From: Folioceros fuciformis
Lineage: Eukaryota > Anthocerotophyta > Anthocerotopsida > Anthocerotales
NCBI GenBank assembly: GCA_049999805.1
Contig: JBNGIO010006328.1
Location: 49,185-83,625 of the forward strand
Reading direction: 5' to 3'
DNA: 34,441 nt
The first letter of the stretch is position 1, and each line of letters opens with the position of its first letter. Below the pieces are notes generated by a model. That model was not told where the DNA came from. It saw nothing but the letters and a program-made list of their open reading frames with translations, and searched no databases. The position numbers and the translations under genes are program-made. Positions 18,275 through 27,915 of this stretch are shown here, in pieces.

Positions 18275-20866
18275 ATGGAAAAGGTGCTCCCTGCGAGCCA
18301 GGCCTGGAACCCATCTCTCGGCATGCCCATGCCCCTGGGACTCTTGGGTTGCAGCTCATTGCAGTCATTTTCGGCATCGGACGCACTAAGCGATGCCAGA
18401 GAAGTTCATGCTCATTTCGTGAGACACGGATTTGAGACCAGCACTGTGGCGACTGAAGCGGAATCCTTGAATTGTGATAACCCTGCCGATGGATTTGGAA
18501 GAGGGTCATCTCGGGCTGGAACAGCTGCTTCTTGGACAGCCAACATATCCTCCTACTGTGATGCTGGAAAATATCGGGAGGCTCTTTCATGCTACAACCG
18601 GATGCAAGAGGAAGGTGTGGATCCAAATCAGCACACGCTAGTTGGCGTTCTCAAAGCATGCACAAAGCTGGAGGACCTGGCGGAGGGGAGGCGGGTGCAT
18701 GCTGATGCTACGAGGCATGGATGGGAGTCGGATGTTTTTGTTGGGAGCTCTTTGATCAGCATGTACTCCAAGTGTGGGAGCATCGTGGCTGCAGAGCAGG
18801 TGTTTGAGAGACTGCTAGAACGGAATGTAGTTGCATGGACGTCCATGATTGCTGCTTATGCTCAGAAGGACCAAGGATCGAGAGCCTTGCAGGTGTACCA
18901 GCAAATGATGCAGGAAGGGGTCAGTCCGAATGCGCGAACCTTTGTCAGCGCTCTTCAAGCATGTGGAAGCGTTGCAGAGAAGGAGGACGGTGCGCTTGTG
19001 GGAACTCGGAATGTTAAGGTTGAGGCTTTGAGGATGGGGAGGGAGATACATTCAAGAGCTGCGAGTATGGGCTTTGAATCTGACATCTTTGTTGGGAACA
19101 GTTTGGTTAGCATGTATTCCAAATGCGGGAGTATCGAGGACGCAGAATTGGCGTTCGACAGCTTGGAGCGTCGCACTGTAGTGTCGTGGACTGCGATCAT
19201 TACAGCATATGCGAAGCAGGACCAAGGAGAAAGGGCCTTGCACAGGTTTCAGCAGATGAAAGAGGAAGGGTTTAGGCCAAATACTTGGACATTAGTCAGT
19301 GCTGTGCAAGCATGTAGCAGGCTTGCTGAGAAGGAGGAGGGCGTGATCGTGGACGGTCGAGTTGTGAAGTTGAGGTCCCTGAAAAAGGCAAGGGAGATTA
19401 ACGCTGTAGCTACTGAGATGGGCCTGGCTTCGGACACCTTTGTCGGTAACGCTGTGCTTAGCTTGTATGCAGCGTGCGGGAGCTTAAAAAATGCAGAAGA
19501 GGCGTTCAATGGATTGTCACACAGGGATGTGGTGTCCTGGACCGCCATGATTGCAGCGTATGCTCAGGAAGAGGAAGGTGAAAAAGCCTTGCTGGCATAT
19601 CAACGGATGAAGGCAGCAGGGGTGTGGCCAAATGCAAGGACCTTTGTGAGCACTATCCAGGCATGTGGCAGCCTTGGTGCAAGGGAGGTCGGCGCTCTTG
19701 TGGGTGGACAGAGTGTGAAAGTAGACTCCTTGAAGGTGGGTAGGAAACTACATGCGGAAGCTATATCGAGGGGTTTTGCATCAGATGTATTTGTCGGAAG
19801 CACTCTGATTAATATGTATGCCAAGTGTGGAAGCATCAAAGATGCCGAACACGTCTTCCTCCACCTGTCTGCTCGTAATGTGGTGTCATGGAATGCCATG
19901 ATTGCAGCTTATGCCCAGCAAGAACAGGGAGAAAGGGCTTTGCAACTGTATGCTCGAATGCAGGAAGAAGGTGTGCCTGCCGATGAGGCTACTTTTGTTT
20001 CTGTCCTCGAAGCCTGCAGCATCACAGGCGCTCTAGATACCTGCGCACGCACACACCAAAGTATACTGGAGAGTAAATTGGAGCGCAGCCTTTCTGTTGC
20101 AACCAGTTTGATTCATGCGTATGGCAAGTGTGGAAGCATGGTGGATGCACATCGTGTATTTGACACACTACCCTGGCCGGACGTGGTGACGTGGAATGCA
20201 CTGATTGTCGGGTATGCCCGACTTGGATCTGCTACAAGGAGTATGCAGTGCTACAAAAATATGCTTCAAGCAGGATTGAAGCCCACTGCTGTCACTTTTC
20301 TGGCGCTCCTGTCCGCCTGCAGTCATTCTGGAATGGTGAAGACAGGTTTGGAGCACTTTGAAAACATGATCAAAGAACATGGTATCGAAGCAGAGCTGGA
20401 TCACTATGTTTGCGTACTAGATCTTCTTGGTCGTGCAGGACTCTTCGGGAAGACAAAGGAGGTGCTTACTCAAATGCCCATGGAGCCTGATCTCAATGTG
20501 TGGCTGTGTGTACTGGCCGCTTGTCGCAAGCATGTGAATGTGGAACTAGGAAGAATAGCATTTGATCGTGCTGTGAGTTTAGAGCCAAAACATGCAGCAA
20601 CCTATAAGCTCATGTCCAACATTTATGCCAATGCTGGTATGCCCGAGTCCGCCAACCAGGTCGATGAACTGAGACGGAGAGCTGTTGGATGGAGGAAACC
20701 CAGCCAGAGCTGGATTGAGCATGACCAGAAAGTGCATACATTCCTGGTTGCAGACTGCAGGCATCCTGAAAAGTCTGCGCTGTTCGCAGTTTTGAACCGA
20801 CTCACTGCACAGCTGGAAGAGATGGGGTATATGAAAAACACTGACAGGCTTGGCATCCTTGTGTAA
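18275..20866 (+). CDS. E-class PLS pentatricopeptide repeat protein without DYW domain, intronless
   Basis: This is a predicted organelle RNA-binding protein of 863 residues. The first ATG of the open frame is 18275. Alternating P, L and S motifs run from about residue 83 (for example VFVGSSLISMYSKCGS, VVAWTSMIAAYAQKDQGSRA), then LLSACSHSGMVKTGLEHF, HYVCVLDLLGRAG, an E1-like block (LNVWLCVLAACRKH) and E2 (SWIEHDQKVHTFLVADCRHP...LEEMGY). The protein stops just where a DYW cytidine deaminase would begin, so it would need a partner enzyme if it edits RNA. Three modules of about 117 residues (351 bp) are near-duplicates, each with a 15-20 residue insert after its L motif (EKEDGALVGTRNVKVEAL, EKEEGVIVDGRVVKLRSL, AREVGALVGGQSVKVDSL). 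The N-terminal targeting sequence is not obvious. The target RNA is unknown. Confidence 0.92.
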   Translation: MEKVLPASQAWNPSLGMPMPLGLLGCSSLQSFSASDALSDAREVHAHFVRHGFETSTVATEAESLNCDNPADGFGRGSSRAGTAASWTANISSYCDAGKYREALSCYNRMQEEGVDPNQHTLVGVLKACTKLEDLAEGRRVHADATRHGWESDVFVGSSLISMYSKCGSIVAAEQVFERLLERNVVAWTSMIAAYAQKDQGSRALQVYQQMMQEGVSPNARTFVSALQACGSVAEKEDGALVGTRNVKVEALRMGREIHSRAASMGFESDIFVGNSLVSMYSKCGSIEDAELAFDSLERRTVVSWTAIITAYAKQDQGERALHRFQQMKEEGFRPNTWTLVSAVQACSRLAEKEEGVIVDGRVVKLRSLKKAREINAVATEMGLASDTFVGNAVLSLYAACGSLKNAEEAFNGLSHRDVVSWTAMIAAYAQEEEGEKALLAYQRMKAAGVWPNARTFVSTIQACGSLGAREVGALVGGQSVKVDSLKVGRKLHAEAISRGFASDVFVGSTLINMYAKCGSIKDAEHVFLHLSARNVVSWNAMIAAYAQQEQGERALQLYARMQEEGVPADEATFVSVLEACSITGALDTCARTHQSILESKLERSLSVATSLIHAYGKCGSMVDAHRVFDTLPWPDVVTWNALIVGYARLGSATRSMQCYKNMLQAGLKPTAVTFLALLSACSHSGMVKTGLEHFENMIKEHGIEAELDHYVCVLDLLGRAGLFGKTKEVLTQMPMEPDLNVWLCVLAACRKHVNVELGRIAFDRAVSLEPKHAATYKLMSNIYANAGMPESANQVDELRRRAVGWRKPSQSWIEHDQKVHTFLVADCRHPEKSALFAVLNRLTAQLEEMGYMKNTDRLGILV
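18953..20000 (+). repeat. Three diverged 351-bp modules inside the PPR gene
   Basis: Each module codes the insert, an S motif, a P motif and an L motif. Landmarks recur every 351 bp or so: GCATGTGGAAGC-like sequence at the end of the L motif, a GTGAAG- or GTTAAG-like insert, then TTTGTYGG. This suggests growth by unequal crossing-over in the gene. Confidence 0.7.
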
Positions 20867-21094
20867 GAGTGTGACTGATATTTCAGCTTGGGGTGATGGA
20901 GAAAACAATGGGGATGACGGATATTAAGCCTCAGGATGGGATAGATTGAGCTTCCCAATGAATGAGGATGAGGCTGGAGTGCATTGTGATTGCCTTGCAC
21001 CCAGACTGAAGACATTGAAGTTCAGGCAAGGTTGCGTGGAGGTGAAAAGAGGGCAGTGTAGACAATGCACCTGTTACACGGATGAACTAATGTT

Positions 21095-22013
21095 TACAAG
21101 TCCCTGAGGTACGCCTTGTTCCATGGAGTTACGGCCTCGGCTGGGATGTTTCCCGACTTCATTGACGCTCACCCCTCTCTGACTCGATGGCCTGGTATCC
21201 TTTTCATTCTGTGCTTTCTTTTCTCATGCTCCTCTTTTGGGTATACAACACTGATTGTCTGTTTTCTCCTCTGGCAGAGAAGGGGGGCACTGCTCTGCCC
21301 AGTGACCACTTCAAGTAAAATGTTGAGGATCCCTTTTCCATCTACGTTGGCGACTTCCAGTGGCTTCGTGGGGCATCTTGCCGGACTGCTCCTGGATCCA
21401 GCGTCTTTTTGCTAGTGACAATAGATGAAGCCGTTAGCATAGATGGACAAGACATCCTCAGAAACTATAGAAGATGTGGTCCTGAAGATAAAAAAGAGGG
21501 AAAGACGTTGTCATTTGGGAAGATTATCTCGGAGCTCCATCCATCTTGACTTGGGCAACATCCGACATTTGCTGTATCGGAGGGCTACAGAAAGCACCAG
21601 CTCGAAACAAACACGTTCAGGGAGGACCGCCATTCCTCTGTTTCTGCAGTTTTCTAAGGTACATCTCAGTGCTGTATGGTCTCTGAGATGGACCCATTGA
21701 TTCTCCGAAAGACCACTCAGCTGCAGGCCACTTTATCTTTCTCGATGTTCGTCAGTGGGGTCACTCTGTTATCCTCTTTCTGGTATATCTGCTGTTTCAA
21801 CAGCTGCAGGCAAACTTTTCAAGTTTGATGGAACGTTCGAGTGAGATGAACTCGAAGGTAATGGTGAGCTTTAAAAGTGTGGTAGAGACTGCACGAGCTA
21901 TTCTGCTGAAGGAATACCCAGCAGGCCACATTTCGGAGCGGCTACGAACCGAGAAGATCAGGGTGACACTTGGACGATCTGTGGCTGTGGGCCCCTCACA
22001 TTCAGATTCGTAG
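21095..22013 (+). other. Possible exons of an unrecognised gene or relic
   Basis: Three open pieces look protein-like and have splice-like borders. The first is about 21098-21192 (KSLRYALFHGVTASAG then MFPDFIDAHPSLTRWP), followed by GTATCC and an AG at about 21279. The second is about 21280-21550 (EKGGTALPSDHFK, a TAA, then NVEDPFSIYVGDFQWLRG and TIDEAVSIDGQDILRNYRR), ending at stops. The third is about 21808-22013 (NFSSLMERSSEMNSKVMVSF, ILLKEYPAGHISERLR). I do not recognise the family. The TAA inside the second piece suggests a relic, unless the exon borders differ from my reading. Confidence 0.3.
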
Positions 22014-22824
22014 AACGTCAAGATCTGCCTAATGAACCTTGGTTGTCTAAAGCTGCCAGCAGGCCAACATTTTTTACGAAGGCTATTGAAGTGCTGACCA
22101 TGCGTTAGAGATGGCCACTCACAGGGCTCTGTCGTTACCGCTTATAGTGAGCTTTAAATATTGGCACGTCTTGGAGAGTGTGGCAATTCTCCACTGCACA
22201 CTGTCATCCAAAAATTGAGTGCGTCACTCGCAGGAATTGGCTTCCAGCTCATGTCCACCGTCTTCTCCTCGAGGTCTTTCTTCAGTGTGGTCTGCCAGAC
22301 GGAAGCTGAAACCAGCTTTCATAGAGCGAGCAGCCTTGAGCAGACTCTGCGTAACAGTTCATTATCTTCATGCGACAGCGTTCAACTTCTTTGTCTTCAG
22401 TTCCTTTCAAATAAGTGCGGGCTGACAAATTCATGTTCACGGCCGTGCAAACGGCTGAGATTCTATCGTGCTAAGCTCGTCAGCTGCAGGGTCCGTGCAA
22501 GCCAAGCCCTATATATCGAGATCACAGAATCATGGTGGGATACACGAAGGGGCATACACCGAGCAGAGGGCAGCCGGAGCCCGCGTAAATTCATCAGCGT
22601 CTCACAGTGCGAAGTGTGACCTGCTTACGCTCCCATGGGATGTGTTTCCATGCTTGTGACTAGAGGGAAGTGGCAAGTGTTCAAAGTGGCTGAGGGAAGC
22701 AAGTTTTCTTGTCGATTGGTTCTTATTAGAAACTGTGGCTGTCCAATTTGGTAGCTGGAACCACACTAGCGAACACAACTCTTGGTGGGCGGACCAGCTG
22801 TGCAGCTATCGGTGATGCTATGCA
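22014..22824. other. Upstream region of the RING gene, no gene seen
   Basis: Short plus-strand open frames exist (for example 22161-22619) but match no family I know and have no domain. The last part is likely the promoter and 5' UTR of the gene starting at 22825. I see no convincing TATA box. Confidence 0.4.
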
Positions 22825-25305
22825 ATGGAAGGCGATAGTGAGGCAATGGAAAGTGTTAGTGAGGCAGAGGCACGCAGTGCGCTGGTGCCCTTTGCCACCG
22901 ACGGCGTCTTTTCGCGACAGTTTGGCAGCTATGGAAGAAGTGGTAGAAGCGGAAAGTTGAGGCACTTCTCTTCACAAGGCCTGCGGCCGAGGCACGAATA
23001 CAGGTCGGAGAAGAGTAACTTGGAGGAGCACGAGTGGTTCACGAACCGCAACCAGTTGAAGCAGACATGGAAGCCAATGGCTGCGAGCAATTCGGCGTTT
23101 GTGGGGTTGGTGACCGTGGAGGACGCCACCCACGCAGCGCGTTCGCAGTCCAGGGCTGAAGAGAGCCAATCTCAGCGTGGCGGGAAAGAGAGTGCCTTGC
23201 TCTCCAGCAGGCAGGGTCCGCAAGACGATGTTGCTTGTGACACAGAATTGAAGGGGACGGTGGAGGAGTTTGATAAGAAGAAGGCGCGGGGACAGAGGAA
23301 GTGCACTGAGTCGCGGATCAAACAGAGTGAGGGTGCTTCTTGTGACAAGCCTCCGATTTTTGCAGAAGTTGCAGAGGAGAATTTGGGTAACCGCTCCAGT
23401 GGCACCACCCATCTGGCAAATAACAGGCCAGGTCAGTCTAATAATAATTCGGGATGCAGGATTGATTCTTGTGGCGTACATCCCACGGCAGCAACAACCG
23501 TCGAGGAAGTGGGCAGTACCCCCCATCCGCAACCCAGGCAGCGGCAGTGTAGCAGGAAATCCGTATTTGGGGACGAGGAGAGGCATCCACCGGCGGTAGC
23601 AATAACAGCAGAGGGGTTGGGTAATACTTCCCGTCCGGAAGCTAGGCAGGTAGCATTAGAGGAGGGGTTTGGTAATACCTCCCATCCGGAAGCTAGGCGG
23701 TCTCTTCATACAAAGAAAGAGACACCCTCATCCTCAACTCCATCTGGGGATAGAGATATCCCTGGTGACAGTCAACCCACAGCAAAAGCAGCAGAGGAGG
23801 AGTTGGATAAGACCACTATTCCGCAAGATGGGGCCCATCAGTCTGGCAACACTTCGGTGTCTGAGGATAGGTATGTTCCTCGTGACACAGCAACTACAGA
23901 GGAGGAGTTGGACAAGACCACCCACAGGCAATTCAGAATACATGATCCAACAGCAAACGAGGAGTCGGATACCGCCCATTTCAAAGCTAAGAATCAGCAT
24001 ATTACGAAAAAGGAGAAACCAGGTGATGGGGATGTGCCTCGTGACACTCACCCCAGGGCATCGGCAGAAGAGGACTTTGGGGACATCAGCCAACACCTGG
24101 CTAAGGGCCCTCGGCATAACAAGTGGGTAAGTGGGCGTGGGTATGTTCCTTTTGACACATACCCCAAGGCCACATCAGCAGCAGGATTGGGTAGCAGCTC
24201 CAAGTGGTCCAGAGGCTTGCCAATTCAGTCTGGAGCAAATGCCGCTAGTGTTGCATGTGGGAATATATCTACTGCCCTCGACAAAACACTGACTGCAGAA
24301 GCGGAGGAGTTTCATCCGCAAGCCAAGACTATAGTGGGACCGAATGCGCTTGCGGAGGGTTGTCAGCCCCTAGCAACAGATAGGACAAGGAATTGGCCCC
24401 TCCCTCGCAAGGTATGCGAAGCCAATACAGCAGTGGGACTGAAAGCAGTTGCAGAAGCTTCTGAGCCCCTGGCAACGGATAGGACAAGGAATCTGATCCC
24501 GCATCGCAAGCGCTACGAGGATCGCTTGAGGGAAGCAATGGAGACTCATCTCAGTTCTTCACTGCGTTTGCGCGACGTGATCGACAGCTGGGACATTTCA
24601 CAGATTCTGGTTGTACGTGATGGTGTGAGCACGTTGCAGAAAGAATGCGAATACCTGTCGAAGTTCCTCAACTACAGAGCTTTTAAAATTGCGAAGCTTC
24701 TACGGTCGAGAGGGTCCAGTTACGATGAAGGGTGTCGGCATCAAGAGATTCCCTTCTCCGGCACGGAGGATGCCAGTGAATGGATGAACAGAGAGAGGTG
24801 TCGTCTGGAGGAAGCACTGGCAGAGCTGGAGACCGCCGAGATTGCGGCAAGCGCCCGGCTGCAGGAGGTGGAAGCTGAGAGGGACAAGGCGCTGGCGGAA
24901 GCACGGGAAGCAAGCGCTCGAGCGAAGGAGGCGGAAGCTGAAAGGGACCAGGCTCTGGCCGAGGCTACGGCGGGTCGAAAGGCTTGGGAAACTGAGAAGG
25001 TGAAGATGCGGTTTGAGGCTAGGACTGCTCTGAACAACGCGCAGGCTGCCGCGCATAGAGAAAGAACTGCAGCTGCGAAAATGAGGTCCAGTCTGGAAGC
25101 CAAGCTAAAGAAGGAAGAGGACGCTCGACAGAGGAACGAGGATCTTTTTTGCAAGATCTGCTTCTCAACACCCAGGAATGTTGTTTTGCTGCCGTGTTTC
25201 CATGGTCACTGCTGCAGTGGCTGCATAACGAACCATAGGAGGGAAAATGCTACATGTCCCGTTTGCAGGACTTTAATCACGGGAACAGTCCCTTACACAG
25301 CATGA
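22825..25305 (+). CDS. Coiled-coil RING-HC protein with degenerate internal repeats, intronless, 826 aa
   Basis: A C-terminal RING finger (about residues 776-815) has the C3HC4 spacing: CKIC, LLPC-F-H, C-SG-C and CPVC. Such RINGs recruit E2 enzymes, so the protein is probably an E3 ubiquitin ligase. This RING style (NVVLLPC-x-H...CPVCR) is seen at the ends of coiled-coil and kinesin-7 proteins, but no motor domain is present. Before it, about residues 660-770 form a charged Ala/Glu-rich coiled coil with near-repeats (EVEAERDKALAEAREASA, EAEAERDQALAEA). Residues about 214-460 are hydrophilic, probably disordered, and contain about seven degenerate repeats (DRDIPGDSQP, DRYVPRDT, DGDVPRDTHP, RGYVPFDTYP, each followed by an acidic or Gly-rich block). 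A second repeat pair has EPLATDRTRN-type text (about 510-560). The start ATG is the first in frame. I cannot name the gene. Confidence 0.85.
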   Translation: MEGDSEAMESVSEAEARSALVPFATDGVFSRQFGSYGRSGRSGKLRHFSSQGLRPRHEYRSEKSNLEEHEWFTNRNQLKQTWKPMAASNSAFVGLVTVEDATHAARSQSRAEESQSQRGGKESALLSSRQGPQDDVACDTELKGTVEEFDKKKARGQRKCTESRIKQSEGASCDKPPIFAEVAEENLGNRSSGTTHLANNRPGQSNNNSGCRIDSCGVHPTAATTVEEVGSTPHPQPRQRQCSRKSVFGDEERHPPAVAITAEGLGNTSRPEARQVALEEGFGNTSHPEARRSLHTKKETPSSSTPSGDRDIPGDSQPTAKAAEEELDKTTIPQDGAHQSGNTSVSEDRYVPRDTATTEEELDKTTHRQFRIHDPTANEESDTAHFKAKNQHITKKEKPGDGDVPRDTHPRASAEEDFGDISQHLAKGPRHNKWVSGRGYVPFDTYPKATSAAGLGSSSKWSRGLPIQSGANAASVACGNISTALDKTLTAEAEEFHPQAKTIVGPNALAEGCQPLATDRTRNWPLPRKVCEANTAVGLKAVAEASEPLATDRTRNLIPHRKRYEDRLREAMETHLSSSLRLRDVIDSWDISQILVVRDGVSTLQKECEYLSKFLNYRAFKIAKLLRSRGSSYDEGCRHQEIPFSGTEDASEWMNRERCRLEEALAELETAEIAASARLQEVEAERDKALAEAREASARAKEAEAERDQALAEATAGRKAWETEKVKMRFEARTALNNAQAAAHRERTAAAKMRSSLEAKLKKEEDARQRNEDLFCKICFSTPRNVVLLPCFHGHCCSGCITNHRRENATCPVCRTLITGTVPYTA

Positions 25306-25453
25306 ACTGTGTACACTACTTTTTCACCTGCCCTGATTTAGATGCTCTCCGGCTTTGCCCGATTCCATGGTGCTTACTACTCTCAAACATACAGTCAATC
25401 GTAGATCCTGCGATTAGGATATGGGTAATTTTCATCGAAGAAACAGCACTTAG

Positions 25454-26801
25454 CTAACCAGGAACACCGGAAGCAAGCCACGTTGCTCCGTCTGAACTAT
25501 GCGGTGTGGTCTGCTTACCACGTACAGATACCCCGTTCACCACCTTTCCTGAGGGCTCTTTTTCTACGACTGGAGCTGATTCTGGTGTTTCGCCCTTCGA
25601 CTTTCGTGGAGGGACGGCATCCGTGTCCTTCGCCTTTGCGTTTCGATCGGCAGCTCTATCTGAGCTCTTCTTTCCGCCGGTGGCACCTCCTGTGACAGAT
25701 TTCACCTCGGCGGGAGGAGCTGGAATCAGCAGGGTGGGAAGAAGGTGAGTCAAGCGAGCGCAAGAGTACTGTCATCCAAACTGCTCTCATTTGTCAACAT
25801 TTTGCGTCTTCCAAAAAAGCAATACCCGAAGGCTTTTCAGCCTTGTTCTTCAGCGTCTTGCGCATATCATATGCATCCTCGCTGTCAGCATAATACTTGG
25901 CCTCGATGTCATTTATCCTGGAACCCGGACCAAAAACAACCGTCAGGAACATAAAAGTCCGCCAGAGGCGAAAACGAAGTAAGGTCCAGTGAAACCAACT
26001 TGTAACCGAGAGTCTGGGTGTAGAGGTGGAAGGCTGCTCGGTTGCTCTTCCGAACATGGAGGGAGACATACTCTGCACCGAACACCTCTTGCATCGCACG
26101 CTCTACAAGAGTGGCAAGTTAGGGGAAAACGTGTGCTGTCAATAATCAACGCTCAGCCATCGGAAATCGTACACATCCAGAACAGATCACCAGACATGAC
26201 CGGAGGTTAAGAGCATACGAGCTGCATTCATAAGCTTGGTGGCAAGGCCGAGCTTCCGATGAGTCCGTAGCACTGCCAGAGAAGTGATGTGGCCATGACA
26301 TTCTGCGCTCTCCTCCTCCCTGGCCCCGGAACGCAAATAAATTTTCATCAAATCCGTTTGTCAGCAGCTCAGTCGCAGCACCTTGAGAGAGGCATCAACA
26401 GCAAGCACCTCAAACTTACATCTTGGCAAGCACGTAGCCTACAATCTTCTTGTTGTAGTCTTCCGCAACATATAACAGTTGAGGCCACGACAGTATGTGA
26501 TAGAAGTAGTACTGCAGTGCACACCATGTCAAAACCCTGGCCGTGGACACTCCGGCAACAAAAACACGAACCGTGAACTCCAGCATAAATTCCAAAACCG
26601 ATCACCTTCATCTGATAGTTCTCTGGCAGGCACATGAGGTTGCAGCTCTGCATCGCCAGCAGATCATCCACCTGCTCATCAACGCAGCATCAGAAACACA
26701 CCCCAACCCACTCCGCACCGAAAACCTAGCTCCAGCACGGCATAGGCAACCTCCCGCAAATGGAAATCGAAGCCCACCGTTGCCTGCCTGATGCACACCA
26801 T
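25454..26801 (-). CDS. NAA10: N-alpha-acetyltransferase 10 (NatA catalytic subunit, ARD1), 7 exons
   Basis: This GNAT enzyme acetylates the N-termini of nascent proteins after Met removal, working with NAA15 on the ribosome. Exons in reading order are 26801-26778, 26671-26606, 26511-26420, 26319-26219, 26102-26000, 25917-25826 and 25719-25454. They sum to 744 nt (247 residues) with GT-AG borders and consistent phase. The protein starts MVCIRQAT then [20 protein letters not shown], continues [19 protein letters not shown], has the acetyl-CoA loop in [12 protein letters not shown] (R82-K-L-G-L-A87) and [19 protein letters not shown], and ends its fold with [19 protein letters not shown]. The last exon adds an unusual Lys/Ser/Pro-rich tail of about 88 residues ([20 protein letters not shown] and onward), longer than in the Arabidopsis protein as I recall it. 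The last intron (25825-25720) is the least certain. Reading through it would end the protein near 25794. Confidence 0.93.
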
Positions 26802-27915
26802 GGCTCTCCGCTGTAGCCCTCTACAGGCTCACACAGGTGTAGGCTTGTATGCTTTTCCGTGGGCTATCGCTAGCCCGTGCCTGCTGGAGACTCTCCTCCT
26901 CCTGTATCCGGGTCTAAGCATGCGTGCCTTCCAGAGCCTCTCCCGATGCTAACATACTGTATACCCCGGATGCTTGCTAGCCCAGGTATGTACTCAGCAG
27001 CAGATCAAAGTGGCCTCTTTAATACGAGGGAGATACACGTATGACAATCGCAGGCATATGAAGTACTTCATTACGTCCGAGGAGTGAAAGAATTTAGATA
27101 CATATAAAAATAAATGATTGGTTTTATTAAATAAAAAGATCAAATTACTATATTAGGTCTACTAAGTTCCTTGTTAGTGTCACGAACAAATTTGCTGGGA
27201 AACTCATAGCCTTGGAAGGATACTGGACCATTCATTAAGCTAATAGAAGGCATGGTCCAGAGGAGATGAGATTCATACAAGGAACTTTGAAAACAAAGAA
27301 ATGCAAACTACAAGTTAACTAAGAGATAGCATATCCTTGGATTAAGAAAAGAGGGTGGGCAGGAAGGAGAATGTTCTTTGAGGGTGTTGCTGGAATCCAA
27401 TTAGCTCAATCTATATCATCCAAATACCCTACAATAAATAAGCAGGCAGTGGTACATGATCTGCAAGCAGCCCACCATAAACCACCATGTTCGAGAAGAT
27501 ATCTCTTATTAAAAACTCTTGAAAATTAATGTCCAAGTTTCAAGGTAAAGATCAAGGAGGTGTAAGATAGTGAGCCATGGAGTTTGCTCCATTTATGGAT
27601 CAAATGCAATCGGGTTTCATAGGAGATGATGGGCTCATCCAAAGAAAGTTACGATGGTGGTGGGAGATGTGTGGAAAAGAACTCTATATCTTGTGCTGGC
27701 ACTCGGCAATGTAATAACTTGTACCGTGGTGTGCTTAAGCGACTTCACTACGCATGGATAGCTGAAGCAACCGCTGTGACACTTGAAAAGCACTATTCAT
27801 ATATATCCCCGTTGCTCAACTTGGTTCAGGAGGACTGTACTCTGGATTGCAAGGAGGAGATCTGCATGTGCGAGGGTTACAGGTTGGATTCAAGGGGCCC
27901 TGGCAGCAGCAGGGG
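26802..27915. other. Intergenic region with an AT-rich island, no gene seen
   Basis: This lies between two divergent genes (NAA10 to the left, PnsB2-like to the right), so it should hold both promoters. Positions about 27040-27600 are much AT-richer than the surroundings and lack coding frames. A plus-strand frame at 27626-27940 has no domain and overlaps the next gene, so I do not call it. TATATATA at about 27799-27806 lies some 110 bp before the PnsB2-like ATG and could be its TATA box. Confidence 0.45.

Noticed and set aside
27847-27915. Upstream start for the PnsB2-like protein at 27847
   Set aside because: That codon is TTG. ATG 27916 begins a typical transit-peptide-like sequence.
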